Below the pieces are notes generated by a model that saw nothing but the letters and a program-made list of their open reading frames with translations, did not search any database and was not told the origin of the DNA. Shown in pieces: positions 10,492 to 19,082 of a stretch of 64,000 bases of DNA. The DNA is taken from positions 27,718 to 91,717 of the forward strand of contig ONQD01000007.1 of assembly GCA_900319865.1 (NCBI GenBank). Direction: 5' to 3'. Numbering within the stretch: the first letter of the stretch is position 1; every line of letters begins with the position of its first letter. The translations under genes were made by a program, and so were the position numbers. The DNA comes from an uncultured Bacteroidales bacterium (GTDB taxonomy: Bacteria; Bacteroidota; Bacteroidia; Bacteroidales; P3).

Positions 10492-10739
10492 GGTACGGCG
10501 AAGCCGGGGGGTATGTATCGTAAAACAAATACAGAAAGTCCTTATAAGCGGTAGTGATATTTGTGCTGGCTCCGCCAGCGGGATACATACCCCGCCACTG
10601 TCGTGGCACCCCTTTCAAAAGGGGACGCTGCCGCCGTGACGTTTGAAACCACACTTTTAGTCTCCACGCTGCCGCTGTGATGCTTGTCTGGCCAATTGTA
10701 TCCCTTACGCTGCCGCCGTGATGCTTGAAACCACATTTA
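10492..10739 (-). repeat. Dispersed repeat, copy B
   Basis: Reverse complement of copy A (7492-7703), with a long near-identical core (GGATACATACCCCGCCACTG, GTCGTGGCACCCCTTT). It also carries three spaced versions of the ~20-mer ACGCTGCCGCCGTGATGCTT. Together with copy A it brackets the 61-aa gene and the lipoprotein gene in inverted orientation. Confidence 0.75.
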
Positions 10740-10768
10740 GTGTGCCGGGTTTGGATTGAATGTAAGTT

Positions 10769-10943
10769 GGTTCTATTTATCTGCTAGTGTGTCGCGTCCC
10801 TATCGGGACGCATCATTTAGCTGCTGTTAATCACCGCACTGCACCATGAACGCCTTTGCTCCCGTACGGTCGCGACACCGTTCATGGCTTGTACGGTGTT
10901 ATTCATATCTCACCCCTTTGGGGTGATTGATGGAAGTCCTCTG
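10769..10943 (+). repeat. Dispersed structured repeat, copy C1
   Basis: About 175 nt, closely matching 47473-47646 in the same orientation. It contains three hairpins: GCGTCCC-TATC-GGGACGC; a longer one pairing CCATGAACG with CGTTCATGG-like sequence; and TCACCCC-TTT-GGGGTGA. It directly abuts repeat B. No protein-coding signal is seen. Confidence 0.75.
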
Positions 10944-11013
10944 TTTTTTATTGCGGTGCTACAATAAAAAAGGGAATGCGGCGTTATGGGTATTATTATT
11001 AAATACTACTGCT

Positions 11014-11814
11014 ATGAAAAGAACAATCATCAGTTTTTTGGCCGTTGCCGCTGTGGTGGCAGGTCTGGTGTCGTGTAAAGGTAATAGCGACACAAAGTAT
11101 AAGGTTGTGGTTGAGGATGTGAACAGCCTTGAAAATGGACGCATTTCCTGGAAGGCTGGCGAGCCCATAGTGATGTGGGACGACAGTATGGAGCCGGTGC
11201 AGATTGCCGTCAACGAACTGGGTGAAGACCGCAGTATGGCTCAGTTTACACTGAACGACTCGGTGGAGACTCAGGGTATATGCCGTTTTGTGCATCCTGC
11301 CAGCATGTATAAGGGCAACGGCGTGGTGGCCATTCCTACCAAGCAGAATGCCTGCATGAAAGTGACCGACCTGCCCAGCTATGCCGAAGTGGCCGGCGAC
11401 GGCACGGATGTGGCCTTCAAAGCCATGACGGGTGCCATTTGCCTGCATCTGTGCACCCACCAGAAAGTGAGTACCATTAAGTTCTCTACCGAGGATTCGC
11501 TGAACTATATGGCCGGCAACTTCACGGTGGACAATTATCCCTTCCCGGTGCTTACCGCCACGAATGGAGCAGAGAAGAGTGTGGTGCTGACCCAACTGGA
11601 CAAGATTGACTTCAGCAAGGGAAAGGATCTCTACCTTGTGTTGGCCCCCAACTGCTACAATAGCTTCAAGATTGAGCTGACGACCCCCGAGGGCAAGGTG
11701 TGCACTAAGAGCCTGAAGGACGGCAAGTATATGACCGTAGACCGCAATGTGGTTTCCACTATCAACTTGGGCTTGACTTCGGACAAAGATACCGAGGATT
11801 TAGTTTTTGAATAG
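11014..11814 (+). CDS. Lipoprotein, fimbrillin-like, unknown function
   Basis: The start at 11014 is chosen because it gives a proper lipoprotein signal peptide, MKRTIISF..., with lipobox LVSC at Cys21; an upstream in-frame ATG at 10927 would add a non-signal extension running into the repeat. The 266-aa product is beta-rich, with the pattern WKAGEPIVMWDD, CRFVHPASM, AMTGAICLHL, AGNFTVD, LYLVLAPNCYNSFKI, which recalls fimbrillin/Mfa-like lipoproteins exposed on the surface. The same outline appears in the N-terminal half of the 8359 lipoprotein. No binding partner can be inferred. Confidence 0.7.
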   Translation: MKRTIISFLAVAAVVAGLVSCKGNSDTKYKVVVEDVNSLENGRISWKAGEPIVMWDDSMEPVQIAVNELGEDRSMAQFTLNDSVETQGICRFVHPASMYKGNGVVAIPTKQNACMKVTDLPSYAEVAGDGTDVAFKAMTGAICLHLCTHQKVSTIKFSTEDSLNYMAGNFTVDNYPFPVLTATNGAEKSVVLTQLDKIDFSKGKDLYLVLAPNCYNSFKIELTTPEGKVCTKSLKDGKYMTVDRNVVSTINLGLTSDKDTEDLVFE

Positions 11815-11820
11815 ATTTTT

Positions 11821-11851
11821 TTTGGTAATTAAAAAAAAAGTCGTATCTTTG
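11821..11851 (+). promoter_or_regulatory. Promoter of tRNA-Gln
   Basis: -33 TTTG at 11821-11824 and -7 TATCTTTG at 11844-11851, separated by 19 nt, which is the ideal Bacteroidota spacing. Confidence 0.75.
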
Positions 11852-11952
11852 CAACCTCAAAGCAAGGGTCACAAGAGCGTGAATAATGATGTATAACATT
11901 GTTTTTTACTCGATTGCATGATTTTGCTACTTTATTAATAATGTCTGTGGAT

Positions 11953-12023
11953 TGTCCAATGGTGTAATGGCAGCACTCCAGATTTTGGTTCTGTCAGTCC
12001 AGGTTCGAGTCCTGGTTGGACAA
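11953..12023 (+). tRNA. tRNA-Gln (TTG)
   Basis: The acceptor arms TGTCCAA/TTGGACA pair perfectly, discriminator A at 12023. The anticodon loop TTTTGGT (11983-11989) presents TTG at 11985-11987, and the T arm is CCAGG-TTCGAGT-CCTGG. The anticodon stem CCAGA/TCTGT has one C-T mismatch at its base. No CCA is encoded. It is followed by a terminator. Confidence 0.93.
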
Positions 12024-12030
12024 CAAAAGG

Positions 12031-12060
12031 AATCCCGCACTGTAGAAGTGTGGGATTTTT
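12031..12060 (+). terminator. Terminator after tRNA-Gln
   Basis: AATCCCGCACT pairs with AGTGTGGGATT (one G-T pair) around GTAGA, followed by TTT. Confidence 0.8.
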
Positions 12061-12211
12061 CTTTCTGCCGGAGGCGGAGGGTGGCACAGGAGCGGCTGAG
12101 GTGAGCTGTGACTGCTTGGTTTGGACCATGAACGAGTGTGCCGGGGAGGGGCGCCACAGGCGGGCAGAAAGAATAAGGAGAAAGGAATGATGAGGATTGA
12201 CATTTTTTTTG

Positions 12212-12219
12212 TATATTTG
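12212..12219 (+). promoter_or_regulatory. lysS promoter -7 element (TATATTTG)
   Basis: TAnnTTTG match 58 nt upstream of the lysS start, preceded by a T-rich tract. Confidence 0.55.
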
Positions 12220-12277
12220 TAAACTGCATTGAAAGGTAGTAAGTAACGTAAATTATTTATAAATAATATATTGTAAC

Positions 12278-13996
12278 ATGGCCGAGTTGACCGAACAAGA
12301 ACAAATCCGTAGAAATTCGCTAAACGAATTGAAGAAACTGGGTATTAATCCTTATCCCGCAGCGTTGTATGAAGTGAATGCCAAGTCGAGCGAGATACTG
12401 GAGCAGTATCCGAAGGATAACACATTGTTTCAGAATATCAGTATAGCAGGTCGCATCATGAGCCGCCGCATTATGGGTGCCGCGTCGTTTGTGGAGCTGC
12501 AGGATGCGTATGGACGCATTCAGCTGTATTTGAAACGCGACGAGATTTGCCCGGGCGAGGACAAGACGATGTATAACACGGTGTTCAAGCGTTTGCTGGA
12601 CATAGGCGACATTATTGGAGTGACGGGATATGTGTTTGTGACCCAGATGGGCGAGACCTCCATACATGTGAAGAGCCTGACGGTGTTGAGCAAGAGTTTG
12701 CGCCCGTTGCCCATAGTGAAGGAGAAGGACGGTGTGGTATACGACGCATTCAGCGATCCCGAGCAGCGTTACCGCATGCGTTATGTGGACTTGATAGTGA
12801 ACCCCCATGTGCGCGAGACTTTTGTGAAACGGGCCAAGATAGTGAACACCATGCGCGAATATTTCAACGAGCAGGGCTATCTGGAGGTGGACACCCCGGT
12901 GTTGCAGAGCATTCCCGGCGGAGCAGCCGCAAGGCCTTTTATCACGCATCACAATGCATTGGATATAGACCTCTATCTGCGTATTGCCAACGAGCTGTAC
13001 CTGAAACGGCTGATAGTGGGCGGATATGCGGGCGTGTATGAGTTTAGCCGCAATTTCCGCAACGAGGGCATGGACCGCACCCACAACCCCGAGTTTACCT
13101 GCATGGAGATATATGTGGCCTATAAGGACTACAACTGGATGATGACGTTTGTGGAGACGATGCTGGAGCGTATAGCCATGACGCTGCACGGCACCACCAA
13201 GGTGGCCGTGTGGGGCAACGAGATAGACTTCAAGCCGCCGTTCCGCAGAGCTCCGATGTGCGAACTGATTAAGGAGCAGACGGGCTACGATGTGGAGGGG
13301 ATGGACGAGCAGCAGCTGCGCGACACCTGCAAGGCTCTGGGTATTGAGACCGACGAGACGATGGGCAAGGGCAAGCTGATAGACGCTATATTCGGCGAGA
13401 AGTGCGAGCATACCCTGATACAGCCTACCTTTGTGACCGATTATCCCATTGAGATGTCGCCGCTGTGCAAACGCCACCGCAACAACCCCAATCTGACCGA
13501 GCGTTTCGAGCTGTTTGTGAACGGCAAGGAGCTGGCCAACGCCTATAGCGAATTGAACGACCCGATAGACCAGCTGGGCCGTTTCCAGGAGCAACTGCGT
13601 TTGAGCGAGAAGGGCGACGACGAGGCCATGTTTATCGACATGGACTTTGTGCGTGCCTTGGAGTTCGGCATGCCTCCCACTTCGGGCATGGGCATAGGTA
13701 TAGACCGGCTGGTGATGATGATGACCGGCGAACAGAGCATTCAGGATGTGCTGCTGTTCCCGCAGATGAAGCCCGAGAAGAAAGCCGAAGTGACCTCGGA
13801 CGAGGAGTTTGTGAAGCATGGCGTGGCAGCCGAGTGGGTGCCCATGCTGCGCAAGGCCGGTATCAACACGCTGGCACAACTCAAAGAGGCTAACCCCAAC
13901 AAGCTGTATAACGACCTGAACGGCCTGAGGAAAAAGAACAAGCTGGACATTGCCCCAGTGCAGAAAGAGGCCGTGGAAAGCTGGATAGGCAAGTAA
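12278..13996 (+). CDS. lysS: Lysyl-tRNA synthetase, class II
   Basis: Charges tRNA-Lys with lysine in the cytoplasm. An N-terminal OB-fold anticodon-binding domain ([20 protein letters not shown]) is followed by the class II catalytic core with motif 2 ([14 protein letters not shown], near residue 261) and motif 3 ([13 protein letters not shown], near residue 470). The 572-aa length includes the extra C-terminal segment of about 60 residues ([28 protein letters not shown]) that I recall from Bacteroidota LysS. It heads a run of + genes (MBL hydrolase, ung) with short gaps. Confidence 0.97.
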   Translation: MAELTEQEQIRRNSLNELKKLGINPYPAALYEVNAKSSEILEQYPKDNTLFQNISIAGRIMSRRIMGAASFVELQDAYGRIQLYLKRDEICPGEDKTMYNTVFKRLLDIGDIIGVTGYVFVTQMGETSIHVKSLTVLSKSLRPLPIVKEKDGVVYDAFSDPEQRYRMRYVDLIVNPHVRETFVKRAKIVNTMREYFNEQGYLEVDTPVLQSIPGGAAARPFITHHNALDIDLYLRIANELYLKRLIVGGYAGVYEFSRNFRNEGMDRTHNPEFTCMEIYVAYKDYNWMMTFVETMLERIAMTLHGTTKVAVWGNEIDFKPPFRRAPMCELIKEQTGYDVEGMDEQQLRDTCKALGIETDETMGKGKLIDAIFGEKCEHTLIQPTFVTDYPIEMSPLCKRHRNNPNLTERFELFVNGKELANAYSELNDPIDQLGRFQEQLRLSEKGDDEAMFIDMDFVRALEFGMPPTSGMGIGIDRLVMMMTGEQSIQDVLLFPQMKPEKKAEVTSDEEFVKHGVAAEWVPMLRKAGINTLAQLKEANPNKLYNDLNGLRKKNKLDIAPVQKEAVESWIGK

Positions 13997-14022
13997 TAAA
14001 GACTATAGGGGAGGAGTCCGTT

Positions 14023-14664
14023 ATGAAGGTGAAACAGTTTACGCTGAACCATTTCGGGACCAACTGCTTTGTGGTGTGGGACGAGGGCACGAAAGAGTGT
14101 GCCATAGTGGATCCGGCTGCCGAGACAAACTATGAGGAGGCAGAGGTGACACAGTTCATTGCCGAGCAGGGATTGACTCCGAAGATGATATTGCTTACCC
14201 ATGCCCATATAGACCATATAGCCGGATTGCGGGAGATGTGCAATCTGTACAAGTTGCCGGTGAGTATGCATCGCGACGGGTTCCCGCTGTTGCGGCAGGC
14301 CGAAGCCTATGGCGCGGTGATGGGATTCGATGTGACGAGCATGGATGACTTGCCCGTGAGCGAACTGCACGACAACGACGTGCTGGAGCTGGGGGCGGGT
14401 AGGCTGGAATGCCGCGCTGTGCCGGGACATTGCCCGGGCAGTATGGCCTTTGTGTTGCATGAGGAGAAGATGGTGATAACGGGCGATGCCCTGTTTCGGG
14501 GCAGCATAGGACGCACCGATTTGCCGGGAGGCGACTATGGCGTGTTGATGGACAAACTGAAGACCCGCATTATGACACTGCCCGACGAATATGAGGTGCT
14601 GCCCGGACACGGGGAACTCAGCACGATAGGGGAAGAGCACCTGTATAACGGTTTCCTGATATGA
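14023..14664 (+). CDS. MBL-fold hydrolase, glyoxalase II-like
   Basis: Contains the di-metal site motif [11 protein letters not shown] (from about residue 58), plus [26 protein letters not shown] and LPGHGE, the arrangement of the YcbL/GloB-like thiolesterase branch. Length 213 aa fits YcbL-type proteins. The true substrate (glutathione or other thioesters) cannot be told. Its stop overlaps the ung start by 4 nt (ATGA), so the two are translationally coupled. Start: ATG 26 nt after lysS. Confidence 0.88.
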   Translation: MKVKQFTLNHFGTNCFVVWDEGTKECAIVDPAAETNYEEAEVTQFIAEQGLTPKMILLTHAHIDHIAGLREMCNLYKLPVSMHRDGFPLLRQAEAYGAVMGFDVTSMDDLPVSELHDNDVLELGAGRLECRAVPGHCPGSMAFVLHEEKMVITGDALFRGSIGRTDLPGGDYGVLMDKLKTRIMTLPDEYEVLPGHGELSTIGEEHLYNGFLI

Positions 14665-15341
14665 TAAATCCCAAGATAGAACCCTCGTGGCTTGAGGTGT
14701 TGCGGCCGCAGTTTGAGGCTCCTTACTTTGCCCAGCTGAAAGAGTTTCTGGTGGCTGAACGGCAACAGTATGTGTGTTACCCGAAAGGGGGCGACATCTT
14801 TGCCGCTTTCGACCGCACGCCGTTCGACAAGGTGAAGGTGGTGATATTGGGACAAGACCCATACCACGAGCCCGGCCAGGCACATGGACTCTGTTTCTCG
14901 GTGCCGGCAGGGGTGGCGGTTCCGCCTTCGCTGGTGAATATCATCAAAGAGATAAACAGCGACTTGGGGACGCAGATACCGTTGACCAGTGGCAATTTGT
15001 CGGGTTGGGCGGATCAAGGGGTATTGCTTTTGAACGCCACGCTGACGGTGAGGGCGCATCAGGCTGGTTCGCACCAACGCCATGGGTGGGAACTCTTTAC
15101 CGATGCCGCCATACAGGCTTTGGCGCAGAAACGTAGCGGGATAGTGTTTCTTTTGTGGGGCAGTTTTGCCATAAGCAAGGCACAGTATATTGACCGAACG
15201 CGGCATTATGTGCTCACGGCCCCCCATCCCTCACCTTTATCGGCCTATAGGGGATTCTTCGGTTGCCGTCATTTCTCGCAGTGCAACGCGTTGCTGCAGC
15301 AGCAAGGATTGGCTCCGATAGACTGGACCCGGATAAGCTGA
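14661..15341 (+). CDS. ung: Uracil-DNA glycosylase, family 1
   Basis: Removes uracil from DNA as the first step of base excision repair. The water-activating motif [14 protein letters not shown] (near residue 63), the uracil-binding FSVP segment and the leucine-intercalation motif [13 protein letters not shown] are all present. At 226 aa it is full length. It ends an apparent lysS-MBL-ung run. Confidence 0.97.
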   Translation: MINPKIEPSWLEVLRPQFEAPYFAQLKEFLVAERQQYVCYPKGGDIFAAFDRTPFDKVKVVILGQDPYHEPGQAHGLCFSVPAGVAVPPSLVNIIKEINSDLGTQIPLTSGNLSGWADQGVLLLNATLTVRAHQAGSHQRHGWELFTDAAIQALAQKRSGIVFLLWGSFAISKAQYIDRTRHYVLTAPHPSPLSAYRGFFGCRHFSQCNALLQQQGLAPIDWTRIS

Positions 15342-15374
15342 GCCGACTGGCAGATTGTATTGCTGAACAGATAG

Positions 15375-15410
15375 AAGAAGTCCCTCCGATGTTGGGGGGA
15401 CTTCTTTATT
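15375..15410. terminator. Bidirectional terminator between convergent ung and TonB receptor
   Basis: A 13-bp stem (AAGAAGTCCCTCC with GGGGGGACTTCTT, one G-T pair) lies between the two convergent stop codons. A/T-rich bases on both sides suit either direction. Confidence 0.8.
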
Positions 15411-15465
15411 CTGGGGAGGAGGGCTCCGGTTGGGAAGAGCCCGGGTATTGTTGATGCAGTATTAA

Positions 15466-17763
15466 TTAGAATCGGAAGGTGAGGCCGGCCGACCACATGA
15501 AGGGGAGCTGGTCGATACGGGTGAAGGTGAGACGGTCGAAATAGAAGATGTTGTTGCGGTTGTAAACATTGGTCACACTGGCGTTGACTTCAAGGATGGA
15601 GCGTTTGCCGATAGAGAATTTACGTTTGACACTGAGGTCGAGACGGTGGTAGTTGGGAAGGCGTCCGGCATAGTAGTCGCCGTAAACGACACCGTAGATG
15701 CCGTTGGTGCGGGTGAAGTCGGTGTTGATGCCATCTGCGAACGAGACATTTTCGTAGACGCCTTGGGTTTGAGTGAAGGGGAAGCCGCTGCCATAGCTCC
15801 AACGACCGCTGATTTCCCATTCATGGAGTTCGCCGAGGCGGATGGTGGTGAGCAGGTTGATGGTGTGGCGACGGTCGTAGTGGGGGTGATAGGTGAAAAC
15901 GCCGTTGTTGCGGTGTACCCAGCCCAGAGAATATGTGGCCCAGAGGTAGAGCCAGTCGATGTCGTAGCAGAAGCTCAAGTCCATGCCATAAGAGAAACCT
16001 GACTCCACAACATAGTTGGAGAGGTAGAATTCGGGCTTTTCGTAGGCGCCGCCGGGTTTGTAGGCTGCATCGTTCTCGTCGAACATCTTGTTGGAGTTGA
16101 GATTGAGCAGTTGGTTGAAGTTTTTGAAATAAAACTCCATGTTGGTGGTGAGGTGATTGGTGAAGTCGTATTCGGCACCCAGAACGACGTGCTGGGAGCG
16201 TTGGATGCAGGTGTTGGCGGTGTTGCTGCGGAACGAGTCGGGGAATACGTTGGCGTTGGCGTTAATGAAGCCGCTGAAGAGGTTGACGATGTCGTTGTCG
16301 GAGCGAGTGTCGATATAGTTCTGGCTATAGAGGCCGGCGGCCATTTTGAGGCGGAAAAGGTCGCTGATGTTATATTTGGCCGAGATGCGGGGCTCGGGGC
16401 TGGCGACACCGATGTCGTAGAAGATGAGGCGGAATCCCGGGTCGATGAGCCATTTGCCGGTGGCAATCTTGTAGGTGATGTATGCTGCAATCGATGTGGT
16501 TGAGACGGGAGAGAAATAGATGAGACGGTTGTATGAGTTGTGGTAGGAGAGATAGGTGGATGCCAGCTGCATGTCGAGACCGTATTTGAGCCTGTTGGAG
16601 CCCACGAAATTGGTGACATCGAGACCCATGTTGAAATTGTTGATGCTGCTGGAGTCTTCGAATTGGTTGGTCATCTTGATTTTGTAGTCGGAATAGGCCA
16701 AATGGCCTTCCAGTATGGAGCTGGAGCCGGTGACAATCATGAAATTGGTGCCGAGGCCGTAGTTTTGCCAATGGAAATTGGCGAGAGACTGATAGCCTAT
16801 CACCTGGTCGTCGAAACGGAAACCGAACAGGTTGACTTTGCTGCCAGAGCCAGAGTTGACCGACACTTTGCCGTAGAGGTCGAGGAAGTCGAAGGGGAGA
16901 CTCTGGTTATAGAGGAATTTGGATGAGCGTGAGAGGAAGGAGTTTTTGGCGGAGAGGAGGTAGGAAATGGTGAAAGGGCTTTCGGAAGTCTCTTTCTTGA
17001 TGGGACCCTCAAGCAGGATGTTGGCGCCAAAGGTGTTGAGACTGAGTTTTCCGCCGTGGCGTTTTTTGTTGCCGTCGCGTGTGTTGATGTCCATGACGGA
17101 GGAGATTCGACCGCCGTATTGAGCGCCATAACCGGCAGAATAGACGTCGGCGTTGAGGATGATGTCGGTTTCGAATATGGAGTAAAGACCGATGGAGTGG
17201 AAGGGGTTGTATACCGTCATTCCGTCAAGTAGGCAGAGGTTTTGAACCATAGAGCCGCCGCGGATGTAGAGTTGTCCGCCTTGGTCGCCGGTGGAGCTGA
17301 TGCCGGGGAGGATTTGTAGGTATTGTGCAAGGTCGGCGGTGCCGCCAATGGAGGGCATTTGCTGTATCTGGGTAGAAGTGATTTTCTCTACCGACACTTG
17401 GGTCTGTATTTTGCGCTCTTCAATGCGGTTGTCGGTCACTTTGACTTCGTCGAGCATCTTTTTGTCGGGTTTGAGCTTGATGTTGCGGACGATGGTTTGC
17501 TTCTTTTCGATGGTAATCTCTTCGGTGTACTCCTGATAGCCCACAAAGCGTACCCGGAGGGTGTAGGTGCCCTCGGGCATTTTGTTGATGAGGTAGAAGC
17601 CGTTGATGTCGGTGGCAACGCCATAGCGGGTTTTGTCAAGAACCACGTTGGCAAAGGGGATGGCCTCACCTGTTTCGTCGTCGGTGAGCACACCTTTGAC
17701 GGTTTGGGCTGAAAGGGGAAGGGCAAAGATCGCCAAAAGAAGTATGAATGAGAAACGTTTCAT
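15466..17763 (-). CDS. TonB-dependent outer-membrane receptor with carboxypeptidase-regulatory domain
   Basis: Signal peptide MKRFSFILLLAIFALPLSAQ; a CarboxypepD_reg-like domain at ~21-105 (VKGVLTDDETGEAIPFANV, GTYTLRVRFVGYQEY); a plug domain ~125-225 (QIQQMPSIGGTADLAQYLQI, LYIRGG); then a beta-barrel ending in the aromatic terminus GLTFRF. At 765 aa it is at the shorter end of the class, and no SusD partner is adjacent, so the substrate is unknown. It lies 22 nt downstream of holA on the same strand and may share its transcript. Confidence 0.93.
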   Translation of the reverse strand: MKRFSFILLLAIFALPLSAQTVKGVLTDDETGEAIPFANVVLDKTRYGVATDINGFYLINKMPEGTYTLRVRFVGYQEYTEEITIEKKQTIVRNIKLKPDKKMLDEVKVTDNRIEERKIQTQVSVEKITSTQIQQMPSIGGTADLAQYLQILPGISSTGDQGGQLYIRGGSMVQNLCLLDGMTVYNPFHSIGLYSIFETDIILNADVYSAGYGAQYGGRISSVMDINTRDGNKKRHGGKLSLNTFGANILLEGPIKKETSESPFTISYLLSAKNSFLSRSSKFLYNQSLPFDFLDLYGKVSVNSGSGSKVNLFGFRFDDQVIGYQSLANFHWQNYGLGTNFMIVTGSSSILEGHLAYSDYKIKMTNQFEDSSSINNFNMGLDVTNFVGSNRLKYGLDMQLASTYLSYHNSYNRLIYFSPVSTTSIAAYITYKIATGKWLIDPGFRLIFYDIGVASPEPRISAKYNISDLFRLKMAAGLYSQNYIDTRSDNDIVNLFSGFINANANVFPDSFRSNTANTCIQRSQHVVLGAEYDFTNHLTTNMEFYFKNFNQLLNLNSNKMFDENDAAYKPGGAYEKPEFYLSNYVVESGFSYGMDLSFCYDIDWLYLWATYSLGWVHRNNGVFTYHPHYDRRHTINLLTTIRLGELHEWEISGRWSYGSGFPFTQTQGVYENVSFADGINTDFTRTNGIYGVVYGDYYAGRLPNYHRLDLSVKRKFSIGKRSILEVNASVTNVYNRNNIFYFDRLTFTRIDQLPFMWSAGLTFRF

Positions 17764-17785
17764 GTATATGGGTGTATATGAATCA

Positions 17786-18793
17786 TTAATGAATAATCTT
17801 GAAAATGGTTTCCTTCAGTATCTCACCATCGGTGGTGGTGCCGGAATTGCGCACACCTTTGGAGCGGAGGTCGGCATCGTAGAGATAGCCGATGCAGCTG
17901 GCCAGTTTGCCAAGTGAGTAATTGCGTGCAGCGGCGGCGTAGGCATCGACAAAGTAGGGGGCTACGCCCATGGCTTTGCTGGCATCGCTTTTGTCGGTAA
18001 GCTGGTTGTATATCATTAGTTTGATGAAATAGTTGTAGAGGGAGGGCAGAATCATCTGTATGGGGTTGTCCTTGGGGTTGGCGGCAAAATAGTTGATGAT
18101 GCGGTTGCACTGCACCACATCCCTGCGGCCGATGGCACTTTGGAGTTCGAAGATGTTATAGTCTTTGCTGATACCGATGTTGCGTTCGATGACAAGCTCG
18201 TCGATAACATCGCCAGGGTTGAGAGAGATGAATACTTTGGAGAGTTCGTTGGCAATTTTGCCGAGGTCGTTGCCCAGATATTCGGCTATGAGAACGGAGC
18301 CTTTCTGGGTGATGGTGTGGCCGTGCTGGTTGACGAAGGTTCCAATCCAGTTGGGGAGTGCGTTGTCGTATACTTTGGCATGCTCGTAGACGCAGCCTTT
18401 GTTGTTGATGGCTTTGTATGCCTTGGAGCGTTTGTCGAGTTTCTTATGGCGGTAGCAAAAGACGAGGAGCGTTTGATGAAGAGGGTTGTCGAGGTAGTCG
18501 GCGAGAATGTCCCATTCCTTGGTCTCGATATTCTGGGCTTCTTTGACCAGGACCAGCCTTATGGGGTACATGACGGGAAATTGCTGTGCATAGGAGATGA
18601 CAGTGCGCATATCGACATCTTTGCCATAAAGGACAGATTGGTTGAAGTCGCGGAAATCCTTGTCGATGATATTGTTTTCGAAATAGTCGGACACTAGGTC
18701 AATATAGTAATTCTCTTCGCCTGTAATGAGATAAACAGGTTTATAGCGTGCTGCTTTCAGGTCTTCGAAAAGCTGTTTTTCAGATAAAGCCAT
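17786..18793 (-). CDS. holA: DNA polymerase III subunit delta
   Basis: Clamp-loader delta subunit. The 335-aa protein begins with the delta N-terminal pattern (KPVYLITGEENYYIDLVSDY), continues with PIRLVLVKEAQNIE and has the helical C-terminal region (GRRDVVQCNRIINYF, IQMILPSLYNYFIKLM). As usual for delta, the ATPase motifs are degenerate. Transcription probably starts from the minus-strand -7 element at 18820-18827 with a very short leader. Confidence 0.93.
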   Translation of the reverse strand: MALSEKQLFEDLKAARYKPVYLITGEENYYIDLVSDYFENNIIDKDFRDFNQSVLYGKDVDMRTVISYAQQFPVMYPIRLVLVKEAQNIETKEWDILADYLDNPLHQTLLVFCYRHKKLDKRSKAYKAINNKGCVYEHAKVYDNALPNWIGTFVNQHGHTITQKGSVLIAEYLGNDLGKIANELSKVFISLNPGDVIDELVIERNIGISKDYNIFELQSAIGRRDVVQCNRIINYFAANPKDNPIQMILPSLYNYFIKLMIYNQLTDKSDASKAMGVAPYFVDAYAAAARNYSLGKLASCIGYLYDADLRSKGVRNSGTTTDGEILKETIFKIIH

Positions 18794-18819
18794 AAAAAGT
18801 TACTATTAGTAATAAAATG

Positions 18820-18827
18820 CAAAGTTA
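18820..18827 (-). promoter_or_regulatory. holA promoter -7 element (TAACTTTG on minus strand)
   Basis: The reverse complement of CAAAGTTA matches TAnnTTTG, ~27 nt before the holA start. Confidence 0.55.
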
Positions 18828-19050
18828 CTATTTTTTTTCCACAAATCAGTCGAACGGGATGAAAAAAAAGGTTAAAAGAGAATGGAAGGGTGAAATTGGG
18901 CCTGTAATCGGGTGTATCTTGCGTGGGATAAATTCAATTTTAACATCATTTGCCCCCCACATTCATGCAGTTTGATACCAAAATAGGTGTATTTCGTCAC
19001 TTTTAATAATAGAACCGGAGATTTGGGTTTTCGGATTGGACAGAGAATTA

Positions 19051-19058
19051 TAATTTTG
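19051..19058 (+). promoter_or_regulatory. Promoter -7 element (TAATTTTG) of acyl-CoA ligase 1
   Basis: TAnnTTTG match 25 nt before the start codon at 19083. No well-spaced -33 TTTG is evident. Confidence 0.5.
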
Positions 19059-19082
19059 CACCAACAAAAAAAGTTAATAATT

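Larger units (their letters stand above)
10093..11013. other. Intergenic region holding a terminator and two dispersed repeats
   Basis: No gene is supported. It contains the terminator at 10140-10168, repeat copy B (10492-10739) and the structured repeat copy C1 (10769-10943). The stretch 10170-10480 shows only pyrimidine-rich then AT-rich sequence. Confidence 0.6.
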
